A stretch of DNA of 64,000 bases, from positions 248,001 to 312,000 of the forward strand of contig JBDOQK010000026.1 in the NCBI GenBank assembly GCA_040437565.1, in the 5' to 3' direction. Numbering within the stretch: the stretch's first letter is position 1; every line of letters begins with the position of its first letter. Positions 35,370-46,841 of this stretch are shown piece after piece. Source of the stretch: Albugo candida. Lineage: Eukaryota > Oomycota > Peronosporomycetes > Albuginales. A program made the translations under genes and the position numbers. Under the pieces are notes generated by a model. It was not told where the DNA came from. It worked only from the letters and a program-made list of their open reading frames with translations, and searched no databases.

Positions 35370-35640
35370 TGACTTGCTGATGAAGGAATAAAAGAGATTT
35401 GGACAAATCTTTCCAGTACTGCAGAGTATGAAAAATCCACCTTCAATTAAAGCGATTAAAACCGCCAATTATATGATGAACGATCGGCCGGTTGCAGCAC
35501 TATCTATAGCTACGCAGCGTTCGCTGCATAAATCAGTACTTCTAGCGATAGTGTTACGAACAAGAAAAGCCCATTTGTATCTGACTAAGATCGACCAGAG
35601 AAAAATTCATAGCAGTCATAGCAGTCATAATAGTGCTGTT
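35370..35640 (+). repeat. direct repeat A, upstream copy
   Basis: Contains ACTTGCTGATGAAGGA and GCTACGCAGCGTTCGCTGCA. The second copy is at 37201-37480, beyond the chromodomain integrase. Block B (ATCGTATCTAACGT...GCCGATAAAAGATCTT) follows here at about 35655-35700 but precedes copy 2 (about 37084-37118). Confidence 0.7.
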
Positions 35641-35815
35641 TGTTATGCGCATCTTTATCGTATCTAACGTCACTAGCCGATAAAAGATCTTAAAGCACGT
35701 ACTTTACTTTTTTTTNNNNNNNNNNNNNNNNNNNNNNNNNNNNNNNNNNNNNNNNNNNNNNNNNNNNNNNNNNNNNNNNNNNNNNNNNNNNNNNNNNNNN
35801 NNNNNNNNNNNNNNN

Positions 35816-37060
35816 CACAAGTTTACTAGCAAATGTTTACACTTTTTGGTGGTTCAGAGTGAGAGGTGTCCACGCCCGTATGACGAAACACCACGTGCAA
35901 CAAAACCGAATGAGATTATACATTTTGACTACCTATCGATGGCAAGGCTTGGATGGTTTGCGTTACGTCGTTGTGTTGAACGATGGGATGAGCGAGTTCC
36001 GTGAATTTATACTGACAACCGCTGCCAGCACGACGGTTACCGTCAACACTTTGATGGATTGGTTTGAGAGTTATGGTGTGGTGGCGTTGTGGGTATCCGA
36101 TCAAGGATCACATTTCAAAAACGAAATGATGGAGAGGTTACGTAAGCTGCTTGGTTCGCAGCACCATTTCGTTACTGCATACTGTCCATGGTCAAATGGA
36201 TTTGTAGAAGTGCTAAACAGGCAATTGCTGAAGGCAGTGCGGTCAATTCTAAGCGAGAAGCGGCAATCGATTGGACAATGGACGCAGTTATTGTCGCTGT
36301 GTCAGTCGACCATAAACCAACTATCGTTGAGTCGACTTGGTGGTATTACCCCACTGGCGGCGTTTACTGCGCTCCCTCGAGATCCTATCAGTATCATCTA
36401 TCAGCCAGCTAGACTGACAGGGATGTCGTCATTTACAGAGCATGCGATCAATGAGAAACAACATCAACACATGCATGCTCTCGAGTAAACACTTGACGCT
36501 ATGCACAAACAAGTGTCCGATACGGCGCGAAAAAAGAACGAAGCGGCACGACGACGACACGAACAGAAATATGGCACGCAGGCCGTAAATTTCGAAATTG
36601 GTGATTTTGTCTTATCTGAAAATGTCACTCGACGCGAAAACAAGTTGATTCTCCATTGGAAGGGTAGTTACCGGGTGGTGGCTACGATTAATGGATGGAC
36701 TTATGACGTACAGGGACTTGTCGCCATGTTTGCCATCATCAGGCGGCACATCACGCGTTTAAAAGTTTTCAGGGAAAAATATCTGGGGGTTACCGAAGAT
36801 TTACGGTAATATGCAACGTATGCAAATGAGGGGCATATGGTCCAGCGTTTTCTGGACTGCAAAATGAACCCCGATACGCATCAATGGGAGGTGTTAATTT
36901 AATGGCGGGGATTGGACGAAGCCGAAAATAGCTGGGAGCCTGCGCGTATCCACTTGGAAGATGTACCGCTATTATTGGCGCGGTGGGTACGTACCGATGC
37001 CGAAGCGGAAGGAATGCGGAGTTTCGTCCTCAACGAAACTTCAAGCAAAAGAGGGGAATG
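35816..37060 (+). mobile_element. Ty3/Gypsy chromovirus fragment: integrase core plus chromodomain
   Basis: 35859-36488 is the integrase core (YVVVLNDGMSEFREF, ALWVSDQGSHFKNEMME, AYCPWSNGFVEVLNRQLLKAV). The acidic residues in LND, SDQG and FVE are in the expected spacing. A TAA at 36486-36488 interrupts it. 36501-36809 continues as the basic integrase tail (GDFVLSENVTRRENKLILHW, DVQGL). Downstream, at about 36835-37000, is a chromodomain (WEVLI, stop, WRGLDEAENSWEPARIHLED), the targeting module of chromoviruses. RT and RNase H are missing or lie in the 35716-35815 gap. Two in-frame stops indicate a dead copy. Confidence 0.88.
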
Positions 37061-37200
37061 ATGTGTGTCATGCGTATCATTTATCGTATCTAACGTAACT
37101 AGCCGATAAAAGATCTTCACTTTACATTTTTTACGAATAGTAGGTCAGAGCGGACCTCAAGCAATAGTAGAAGGGGATCTGCTAGAAGCACAGAGGATAT

Positions 37201-37480
37201 CACTTGCTGATGAAGGATTAAAAGGAATTCAGGCAAATCTTTCCCAACTTAGGATATATACTGCATGCTATGAAAAATCCATCTTCAATTGAATCGATCA
37301 AAACCGCCAATTATTTAATGAACGATCGGCCGATTGCAGCACTATCTATAGCTACGCAGCGTTCGCTGCATAAATCAGTGCTTCTAGCGGTAGCGTTACG
37401 ATCAAGAAAAGCCCATTTGACTGGTGAATTGATAATTCAGTGGGTATATTGACTAAGATCGACCAGAGAAAAATAAATAG
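37201..37480 (+). repeat. direct repeat A, downstream copy
   Basis: About 90% identical by eye to 35370-35640, with an insertion near 37418-37448. It encodes the same short ORF (LHKSVLLAVALRSRKAHL). With the copy upstream it brackets the integrase-chromodomain fragment. Confidence 0.7.
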
Positions 37481-37489
37481 CAGTCATAA

Positions 37490-38575
37490 TAGACACTATC
37501 GTAAAGAACATCGAAAGGACCAATGGAGTTTGGACTTTGAGTATAAAGTCTTCGATATATCTGAAAATTGAATGATCAAAAAGCATTCGAAATTTCCTGT
37601 TAATCAATTACCAGAGCAGTATTCACAATTCGAGAGCTCAAATAGATAGCTGACGGGATATGAAATTGAGACACCTTCATCTTATTTTCTAGAATTTTAC
37701 ATTTCTGGACGAATGAGCGAAGAGAATATCGGATAGCGGCTTACTGGATAGAAGCAAGTAGGAAATAAAACGTTTCTGCCTTACAAAATAATCACTGGTA
37801 ACTTCACCAACAGGACATATACACGCACCAGTTTGTTCTATACTGGCTGATTGTATGATTGCTCTAGCGTTCACGGAAAAGGCTTACTTTGTCAAGGATT
37901 TCATTACACTGTTTATCTGNNNNNNNNNNNNNNNNNNNNNNNNNNNNNNNNNNNNNNNNNNNNNNNNNNNNNNNNNNNNNNNNNNNNNNNNNNNNNNNNN
38001 NNNNNNNNNNNNNNNNNNNTTCCGTGATCTACACCACGTTTAGTGCGCACATTCGGTACTTTCGAAGACAGTGTTACGACCACGACGATCGCATTCGGCT
38101 TGCAAAGGTGCTGGATCAGCTCGCAACGCAAGGATCATTTGGTGGATTTTTCAGAAGCCGAAGATCATTACTGCGGGTACGGCATAGACAAGTCAAAATG
38201 CAAGTGCAATTCGGATCCTAGTCCTAGTTGGCTGGTTATGCTCACCGTAGTGTGGCGCACACCAATTTGAAAATCACGGTACTTTTGGCCCATTTTTACA
38301 CCTTTACAACTTTTCAAGTTTACAGCATTCAAAAGCTGGACACAGTCTCGTATTAAGGGTGCTGAGGGTACTGCGATACGAGATTATCAATGAGAAGACA
38401 TATTATCATCTCTCACAGGTATTTCACGAAACGATTTTTATATGTATATATGTTATTTAAGATAGCCTAGGCAACTAGAGAAGTCAGTTAGTCTAATTCT
38501 AGTAATATAGACACCTTCAACTGAACTGGGTACGGACTTCTCGGAAAAGGCTTACTACGTGAATAACACTGGAAT
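37490..38575. other. no recognisable gene
   Basis: Includes the 37920-38019 gap. A plus frame at 38043-38270 (Cys-containing, 75 codons) has no family resemblance. Confidence 0.35.
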
Positions 38576-38592
38576 ACAGTACTTCAATCTCT

Positions 38593-38836
38593 CGGTCCGT
38601 ACCCAGCTCAGTCGGTTAAGCACTTGAGCGCACGGACCCCCTTCCAGGGGTCGTTAGTTCGCTCCCCGGCAGTGTGGGCAGCGGTTTGAGCCCACCCAAG
38701 CAATAGGCTTGGAAAATATCTGCCTCTCTAGGTTTGAAGTTAGACTTGAGTGATATTCACACGGTCAGGGTCTCATGATAGGATAAGGAAGGTAGTTAAA
38801 GAACCAGATAAACAGTGTGATGAAATCCTTGACAAA
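38593..38836 (+). mobile_element. tRNA-derived SINE, copy 2, with target-site duplication
   Basis: Same body as 17790-18028. A-box CAGCTCAGTCGG near 38603-38614, B-box AGTTCGCTCC near 38658. The conserved internal block is ...GTTTGAGCCCACCCAAGCAA..., and the 3' end is GATGAAATCCTTGACAAA. Flanks carry a 14-bp target-site duplication: GTACTTCAATCTCT (38579-38592) and GTACTTCAATTTCT (38837-38850), one mismatch. That mode of insertion fits LINE-assisted retroposition. It is not a functional tRNA gene. Confidence 0.88.
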
Positions 38837-38850
38837 GTACTTCAATTTCT

Positions 38851-40894
38851 AGCGCTATCACATCGTTCAAAATCCTGTTGTAGAGAGATTATCGACCAGG
38901 TCATGATATAGACGTAGAAAATTCAACAATGAAATATGGAGGATAATACCTTCTATGTTTTAAGCACGTACAGACAAGGGAATGTGTTACAGATCATCGA
39001 CAGGTTTGTGAAATAAACCCACGTAGACGAAGGAGCTCAAAAGGAGTTTATTCTGAAGCTCTTACTGCCCATGCAACATTGAACTAGAATTATGAACGCA
39101 ACATCTACTGCACAGCTTCAACAAAGTGAGGTTTTTCTATTATTTCGAATAGTACATTCTCGAAGTTACCTACCGTATTCACGATGCAAAATACGCAACT
39201 GAAGACGGAATGGACTATCAAAAAATGGCTCCCTGGTTCACTTGGGATGTATTGCAGATTGTTTGAGCCCATATACAGAAAAAGTTGTCAAGCATAAGGC
39301 TCAATGTGTATAAGAGCAACACAATTTGTATTTTAACTCAGTATGTGAGCTTTATATGAGATCCATTATACATGTTCAAATTATCATGATATGTACTCGA
39401 GTCAGCAGTTCCAACTACTTTTTTGCCACGGCATTTATTTGATATTAGATCTGTCTGGCAACGCTAGAGCATTTCATTACAATGTCTAACGGGAATGCGA
39501 GTATAGTTAGAAAAATCAGCACAGCGAAGTGGCGCAACGACTTTTAAACGATGAATTTTTATATACTGATCGAAGCAAAAAGGTTGAATAGACGGGAAGA
39601 TCTTGGAGTATAGAAAGCGTCAACAGCGACAAAATGAACTTTGTTCACCGAGTCACAAGAGAAGCAGCTTTTATTTTGGAAGGATCATGTATTATCTATG
39701 GAAACCGATGCAACGCACACGACACATTGGATGTTCTACAGCGGTGCGAGTAGCGACACGTTTTAAATCTAATTCTTGCGCAACTGGATTTTGAATAGAG
39801 CCTCGCTGGAAGCTGCTACTTCCTGCTCCAGTACAATACAGCTATATGAAACTGTCAAGATCTCACGATCTTGGCCCTATGTACTCACCGAAACTAGATG
39901 GTCGACATCGTCTGATGGTCTTTTTTGATTGACCCGGGTCTCATGTCATATTCTGATCAACGGTAATGCGACCCATTGCAACAATTGAGAACCTTTTGTA
40001 ACGAAACAGTGAAGCAGATTCATTACAAAAGATACATGAAGCAGGATCGCCCCTCGGCCGAGCATCTACAGTCGTGTCAAACAGGAAACTCGTGGGTACA
40101 TTGCACTATATTTGAATGACATGTCAAGTTGAATATACCAAGTAGCAGCATCAAAGACGCATTGATATCAATGAAAAGGAGCCGAGCGTGGAATGTCACT
40201 CAATATCAATGTATCAAAAGCTCGTTTATCGCAGAGACTCAGCATAAACCAGGTATCTATCTATTTTTTCTATAAGAACTAGTACCAGTACAGATGCCAA
40301 GCTTGCGTACGAAAATTTACCCAAATAGAGAATGAAGCCAAACATGTCTGGAAAAAAGCAAACAATTCAATTATTGCTAAAACATGTATTCGTGGATTAG
40401 AATGCAATAGCAATCGCAACTAACTGAGTTTTTCGAGTCGAGTGATGCAGATCGACGTGCACAATCCAATTATTCGACAATCGGTTGCATTTGAGGATAC
40501 TTTAGCTGATTAGCAGATCCATCCAGCGTTGGTGATTCAATTATGCTCAAACTTATCCAGAATGTTATGCCAGCTAGGTGTTGTCTGAGGGTGGCGGGTC
40601 ATTACGGAGAATCAATCAAAATCAATTCAACATCTTCTTAGCTGTCCTGTGTTGTTGTTTGATCGCCGTATCACAACAATGTACCCGATACAGAGAGAAC
40701 AGTATCTTACATGACTGCTGGCAATCATTGGGGTAGCGCTCGAAAATTAGGATGGTGATCGGTGACTATGAGAAAGCTTGGCGAGGGTAGAAGTGGCGAA
40801 TTGAGCATTCTATTATTATCGAAAATTAAGGAGTAGACCCTACACTGTCTGTGCGGATATACGAATCCGTTCCACAACCTGCAGATATTGCCGT
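38851..40894. other. no recognisable gene over 2 kb
   Basis: Only short frames. A 63-codon frame at 39603 (rich in Arg/Gln) and a stretch reading FVHRVTREAAFILEGSC at about 39640 look slightly protein-like but end in stops and match nothing I know. Confidence 0.35.
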
Positions 40895-40903
40895 ATTTAC
40901 AAA

Positions 40904-41043
40904 GGGAGCCGCTATGGCCACAGACAAAACTACTACTGCCACAGACACTTAATTTAACCAATCACAGCTCACAAAATTGAATTGTTGCTAATTATGCCAG
41001 CCAATTAGGTCACTTGTATACTTTTATACTTAAGCTCATTCTC
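40904..41043 (+). repeat. left terminal inverted repeat of the Mutator-like element
   Basis: Pairs with 42022-42161 with few mismatches; contains two near-copies of a (T/G)GCCACAGACA motif. Confidence 0.9.
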
Positions 41044-41074
41044 TGGATATCCGCAACACTCAGCAGGCACGGAC

Positions 41075-41832
41075 ATGGAGAAGCAGCAGAACGAGCAATT
41101 CACCGCGCGGAAGACCATGGAAGAACATATGAATGTGGTAGCTGCTGCAAATGGCTATGGAATCGTCAGCAAGTCCTCGTACAGGCAACGAGATGAACGA
41201 CAAGTTGTTCACTACAAATGCGATCGTGGAGGCGTAGATCGAAACCGTCACGGACTTGTCCAAGAATCAAAGGTTCGGAAGGCGAATAGCAGTGCACTCA
41301 TTAACTGTCCTTTCAAAGGAGTTGGGCAGGAGTCGAAAGGAAAAGCCACGCATCATGGTCGAATGAGTTCACCGAGAATTCAACGTTGTCATTGATTATC
41401 TTCTTCAAATTACAGACGGCACCTGGTCCTTTACAATTACATGCAACGAGCATTACCACGAGCCTTCCACCTCCAGGACCGCTCATCCCATTCACACTCG
41501 CATCTCGGAGTCCCAACAGGAAGAAATTTCTGGACTCTTTCAGTCCGATTTGAAAGCTAGGCAGGTTCAAACCATCATTCTAGAGCAAGGCCAGCAATTG
41601 CAACTCACTAAGCGAAAGCTCTAGAATTTGGAGCAAAACAATGCAATTAGGAGACTTGATGGACGAACTCCAATGGATATGCTGTTCGAAACCTTCACGG
41701 ACTTTGGGTTCGAAATAAATATCGAGAAAGATTCCGATGGGCGCATCACACATTTGTTCTTCGCTTATCCAAAGAATGTGGAACTCTTAAGGAAGAACTG
41801 TGACGTCTTGTTGCTAGATTGCACCTATAAAG
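41075..41832 (+). pseudogene. N-terminal part of a FAR1/MULE transposase
   Basis: 41075-41395 carries the FAR1-like DNA-binding start (AAANGYGIVSKSSYRQ, VHYKCDRGG, SSALINCPFK). After a frame break, 41628-41832 carries the segment before the catalytic core (RTPMDMLFETFTDFGFE, FFAYPKNVELL, VLLLDCTYK, where the Asp is the first catalytic residue). The remainder of the DDE core and the SWIM finger are absent or in the gap. The product cannot transpose the element by itself. Confidence 0.78.
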
Positions 41833-42021
41833 NNNNNNNNNNNNNNNNNNNNNNNNNNNNNNNNNNNNNNNNNNNNNNNNNNNNNNNNNNNNNNNNNNNN
41901 NNNNNNNNNNNNNNNNNNNNNNNNNNNNNNNNCTCAGCGTATCCACTATTAACCTACCATATATAGATTTCAGGGGGAAAAACGTACCTACGCTAAAACA
42001 ATACAAACAAAAACAGCGTAT

Positions 42022-42161
42022 GAAAATGAGCTTGTGTATAAAAGTATACAAGTGACCTGATTGGCTGGCATAATTAGCAGCAATTCAATTTTGTGAGCTG
42101 TGATTGGTTGAATTAAGTGTCTGTGGCCGTAGTAGTTTTGTCTGTGGCCATAGCGGCTCCC
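42022..42161 (-). repeat. right terminal inverted repeat of the Mutator-like element
   Basis: Complement of 40904-41043; ends ...TGGCCATAGCGGCTCCC directly before the 9-bp duplication. Confidence 0.9.
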
Positions 42162-42265
42162 ATTTACAAAATGACTGCGGTACATAGGTGTTCAGGGACC
42201 CCACGCGTACTGTAATTAAAGAAAAGAGCTGTATGCAACACTGAGGCTTCGGAAGTACAAAACTA

Positions 42266-42706
42266 TATGTTGATGGAAGCCGCTATGGCCACAGACATTA
42301 ATACTACGGCCACAGACATTAATACTACGGCCACAGACAATTGATCTAACCAATCACAGCTCATAAAATTATATTGTTGCTAAGTACGCCTATACCTTTC
42401 GCGCAGCCGACCCCATGTGGTGATATTTTTTAACATATCAACCGGAAGATCTCATAATACACCTTTCGAAAAGTATTTGAACAGGTAACTTAATAATATT
42501 CCTTTCTTCCTACGTGTGTTAGGATTTTTTTGAATTGTTCCTTCTAAATCTATATAAGTTCCTTGTTTTCCAATCACTAAAGTTTCGCAATGACAGCTAG
42601 AAAAAGCTCCATGTCCAATGGCAATGTTGTGAGCTGTGATTGGTTAGATCAATTGTCTGTGGCCGTAGTAGTTTTGTTTGTGGCCATCGCGGCTCCATAT
42701 GTTAAT
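42266..42706. mobile_element. non-autonomous Mutator-like element
   Basis: The element is 42275-42697 (about 423 bp). Its ends are related to those of the neighbouring element: GGAAGCCGCTATGGCCACAG on the left and GTGGCCATCGCGGCTCC on the right. Flanking 9-mers are TATGTTGAT (42266-42274) and TATGTTAAT (42698-42706), one mismatch. The left end contains a short tandem repeat (ACTACGGCCACAGACATTAAT-like, two units). No transposase is present. Confidence 0.82.
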
Positions 42707-43690
42707 GGCCTCTTTATAAAAACATTCTGTACAAGTTCAGCTGACACCATGCCTACGAGCGGTGTAGTCACACATATTCAGTCGATTAGTCTCAAATTCC
42801 TCTACTGTAATCTTCGCTTTCTCACATGTCCCTTCGCTTACGATCGTCCCAGATGGAGAGCCTTAACCAAGATCGTAAGTCGGGCCAAAATTCACGCTTT
42901 TGTTGTACAAAAGGGACTACTTTAAACGAAGCGACTACTAAAATCCTTTTTTTGGATTTGAGGGTGTCGTGAAATTATTGATGATAATTATACCCCATTT
43001 TCAATTGCACATCTCGCTGATTCATACATATTTTGTGACAGAATGTGAATCGATTTGTCCCATCATAGCTGACAAGGAGTCTCGAGCTGGAGCTGACCGA
43101 GCGAAGTATGATATGATAGTGTTATAATATCGAAGCAATCGCTAGAATAATCATGGTCACTCTTACCATCCCTTTGAATCGAGGTATTCCTGATAAAGAT
43201 TGATGAAGGCTTAGCTCTTTACCTACAGTATAACTAGAATCGATCATCAATTGTACAGAAAAGTCATTTAAGGCATCGGGCACTGAGAGGTCATTGTGAA
43301 TTCTATCAAAAACGAATGATTGTGGCGTTACTCCGCGAACAAGACCATTTATGAGGCAATTCTGCAGGCGTGTCTTAGGCTAAAAGGAGAGAAACCTGCG
43401 AGTGCCTCGATAAAATTCCGCGTTCCGAATAATGCGCATTCTTAGTTGTGGTACTACGAACTCAAGGTACAAGAAAAATATATATTTATAAAAGCAGCAA
43501 TCTCATGTTTCACTACTTCAAGTCGTACACTGACGATACCACTGTTCTGCTTTGTTCTATGTTGGCGACATGATATTGTAGCAAAGAGATCGAATGCAGA
43601 GAATGCCGCTAATCAAACGCAAAGAATGCTGACTTGATCCACATATAGCCTTAGTTGTCAATGCCGTGCACATAGCCCACTGCGAAACCC
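42707..43690. other. intergenic, no recognisable gene
   Basis: Only short frames. The segment directly below the lipase stop resembles the downstream flank of lipase 1, so the lipase duplication extended past the coding region. Confidence 0.4.
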
Positions 43691-44641
43691 TCAGCACTGT
43701 ACACGGTATCCCAGTGTAACATTCAGGTAGCTTCCATGGTCCCTGATACTCTTGCATGTATAGATAGAGCATACACGTGAGCAAGTACTGTCTTCACCGT
43801 GGTCAGCGCTACAGATTCGATACCATTCAGAAAACTTGCCATATAAAATCTGCAAACGAGAAGTCAGTAAAACCCCAATTTGTAGCTTGTGAAATTTGCG
43901 AACCTCAGTAGCAGAATGGTGATAATGCAAGTATGATGGTGGCAAACGAGGAACAAGATCATCGGCGTGTATTACCCGAAACAAGTTGGGCACATAGTAT
44001 TGCACCAGTTTGGCGAATGCGAGATTCCCTAATCTTGGCTGACCAAAAGTATAGACGGCGTGTGCATCCAAGCCGTGAAGAAGTTTCAGCTCAAACGCAC
44101 AAATTGACGCAATCGCTCCACCCAGCGAGTGTCCAGTCAGTAAAATGACCGCTGTTGCATGTTCATGACGTATTTTTCGTATACTCGCTAAAACTTGCGC
44201 TGCAACTTTCTGGTACAATTCGTAAAAGCCTCGATGAACCAATGCCTCGGGGTATTCATTGTACGCTCTCTTCTTTCTAAATTTGATATTAGCAATCCAA
44301 TTCTTTATATTGCTACTGCCACGGAATGAAATGACAATTGCGTCACGATCCGACGAATATCCGACAGTTCCTTGAAATGTGTTCTGTGAGTCGGATACGA
44401 CTTCCGTGTTTTGTAAAGGCCCAGCATGAGAACAAGCTACACATTTCCAACCTAGAAGTTTGGATGCTGGGCAGTACATTGCCGAAGAGATGCCCACCAA
44501 GTAGGATGCTAGTTCTTCATCATACTGATTGATTGTACGAACGGCTTGTTTCGTGTCAACCTGTAAAGGTAACCAGAATATAGCATGGAAAAAAGGGAAT
44601 ACGATGAATTGGCGATGTGGTAACATGATCAGGAAATTCAA
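43691..44641 (-). CDS. secreted class 3 lipase, paralogue 2
   Basis: Same family and layout as 25642-26568: hydrophobic N-terminus (FPFFHAIFWLPL), AIVISFRGSSNIKNWIAN, LLTGHSLGGAIAS (catalytic Ser), YTFGQPRLGN, the Asp in HADDLVPRLPPS and the His in YHHSATEV. The open frame is 316 residues. Removing the 54-nt intron-like block 43850-43903 joins SATE to ILYGKFSEWYR and gives 298 residues. Cysteines at the C-terminus are conserved (CSADHGEDSTCSRVC...CKS). It lies on the opposite strand about 17 kb from its paralogue, so the pair did not stay tandem. Secretion and lipid hydrolysis at the host surface are plausible but inferred. Confidence 0.9.
   Translation of the reverse strand: MNFLIMLPHRQFIVFPFFHAIFWLPLQVDTKQAVRTINQYDEELASYLVGISSAMYCPASKLLGWKCVACSHAGPLQNTEVVSDSQNTFQGTVGYSSDRDAIVISFRGSSNIKNWIANIKFRKKRAYNEYPEALVHRGFYELYQKVAAQVLASIRKIRHEHATAVILLTGHSLGGAIASICAFELKLLHGLDAHAVYTFGQPRLGNLAFAKLVQYYVPNLFRVIHADDLVPRLPPSYLHYHHSATEVRKFHKLQIGVLLTSRLQILYGKFSEWYRICSADHGEDSTCSRVCSIYTCKSIRDHGSYLNVTLGYRVQC
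43850..43903 (-). other. candidate in-frame 54-nt intron in lipase 2
   Basis: Reads GTTCGC...TTACTGAC...CGTTTGCAG on the minus strand; the same position, length and ends as in lipase 1, with a diverged interior, as expected for an intron. Confidence 0.65.
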
Positions 44642-46841
44642 AATGAACAGAAAGTGCTGGACTATTCAATGCACTCTAATACCGCAAATAGCTACAGAAA
44701 AAGATGTCCAGCATCGTTGGCTTATAAGTTGGTTGAATAAACCACCATATGCTTTTAACTGGGGTATCTGCTTTACTTCAACATGACTTTTACATTCGCG
44801 TTCTACAGTGACCTTATTCTGTATCGAATGCCGATTTCGTCGTCAACAAAGCAGCATAAACTTTACATCTATCATCAACTACTCTGTACCTACGTCCATG
44901 TCACATGATGGTGCGCTATTTCAAAGCATCAAACTTCCTATTTTGAAGAAATCCTATCAGTATATACAACTTTCATGATGAAAACTTGTGTCTATCATTT
45001 TGATAATATATTGCAAACTTCTCATGATATGTGCTTCATGACAATAAGGTACTCTCACCGACAAGGGTCGACGCCTTCGTGCATATGCACTGGGATTTAT
45101 CGATATGGAAGCCTTATTTATCATCGCACAAAATACTCGCTTGCCTTCCGTGGTTGGCTTCAAGTGCTCTGCATTGCATTACTTTCTGCTATATTTTTGT
45201 AAAAAGAGCGTTTGAATCCGTCTTTTTATTTAGCAAAACCGGTCACTTGAGCATCTCCTTAATGTACTGACGCACAAATATCAGAGATTGCTCGGTTCAC
45301 ATGCTGGAATCGATACCTACGCGACCATTTGCGGACCATCGGGTAATATGTCATAAAGAAGTACTTTTATAATAATGCTCACTTTCGCTGAGGGATTGTT
45401 GATGAGTCAGACGCAAGCGTAAACCCCAATACAGACTCGCAAGAACTACGCAAGCGCTCTTCTATGCTTATGTCATGGCTAATGTTGCCAGTATGTTGGA
45501 GTTGAAAAGCTCGATAATCGCTTAACTTCTCCTTTCACGTTACCCCGTCGTCGACGTTCTTGTAGTCTTTGGATCTTGACTATTTATTCTTTTTTTTTAA
45601 TCTAAGCATTCGGCTGCAGTTATTGCAGCTCCAACCAAAACGTAACATTTCTATTCACTTGGCAATTCAAGATACATACAGCAGGTTGCAGACATGAATT
45701 TAGTCGGTACGACACGAAGAAATAGGCTGTATACATAACCGGTGCGCTGTTAGTACCATTCCTGTTTATACGTGAATCTTCACAGCGTGATCCCAGGTGA
45801 TGAGGCCTGAAGACGAGATGTTGGACCCGGAACCCACAAAATTGCATCCAATAATATATATAAGACAACTTGAATCAATGCGAATTTTGAAGTGTCGCAA
45901 ATTGAAAGACTAACTCGATACTGTGCAATTTTACCATACTTGGATGAGTAATCATCTGAATAGGTTTGGGCGCATTTCACCCTTCAAAATGCAGATGATA
46001 CGTATGCATTAGTAATGATTATAGGTACATGTATAGAGAGAAGTGGGACATGCAGAAAATAATCAAGGAGGTTTAGAGTATGCATGACGAGCTGCATACT
46101 CAAGTTCCAGCATACGAATCATTGCAATCCCACAGAAACGGATTTTTTTATTTACTGTATTGATCGCCTTGCCTTCATATGCAAGCACTAATTTGCATTC
46201 CTTTTCTACTTGCAAACTAATAGACTAGGTAGATGCTTGCTCATAGCTGAAGTAACATGCCATATTCATCGAGATAGCTTCGCCCCAATCATTATTTACG
46301 TAGTAACCCTTGGGTTCCTTTATGTGTAAGAACTTGACATTACAATGCTCACGAGATTACGTCACAGACATATTGTGCTTCATTATTAAAAGTCATATTT
46401 CGTGGTTTTGCAGTCTACCTAACTTATCACAACAACTACTCATGCAGTTACCTTCATTCAATCATACCGCTCGAGTGCCCAAATTCTACACACATGTAGA
46501 AGGGACCAACGCAATACTAGGATGTAGCAGTTCGTAGTCGAGGCATGATCTAAGCATATTTTGTGTAACGAATTGTTCGCAATGGAGGGGGGTAAAAATC
46601 TGAGATTACCAAACAGCAATCAGCATACAACAGAGTAAATTGTACTCCGCAAGCTCTTATGTAGCGATGCATTCAGTCCATTAATGAGAAAAGCACGCCA
46701 CGTGGTTGCAAAACCGTAAAAGTAAATCCGTTCCAATCTTAGTGCTCTGGAAAAGCTTACTTTGCTCTACTGGTACCAAGCGCGAACGAAGTATTTAAGC
46801 ACAGTAAAAAGCGGTTCCTGGTAATGAGGCCGATCTAATGT
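44642..46841. other. no recognisable gene over 2.2 kb
   Basis: Short frames only on both strands; AT-rich. A minus frame at 45868-45620 (82 codons) has no family resemblance. Confidence 0.4.

Larger units (their letters stand above)
40895..42170 (+). mobile_element. Mutator-like element with long inverted repeats and perfect 9-bp duplication
   Basis: The element is 40904-42161. Inverted ends of about 140 bp match closely: 40904-41043 against the complement of 42022-42161, both starting GGGAGCCGCTATGGCCACAG. The sites outside are the identical 9-mer ATTTACAAA at 40895-40903 and 42162-42170, the classic Mutator signature. A transposase remnant lies inside. The gap 41833-41932 means the internal length is a minimum. 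Confidence 0.93.
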
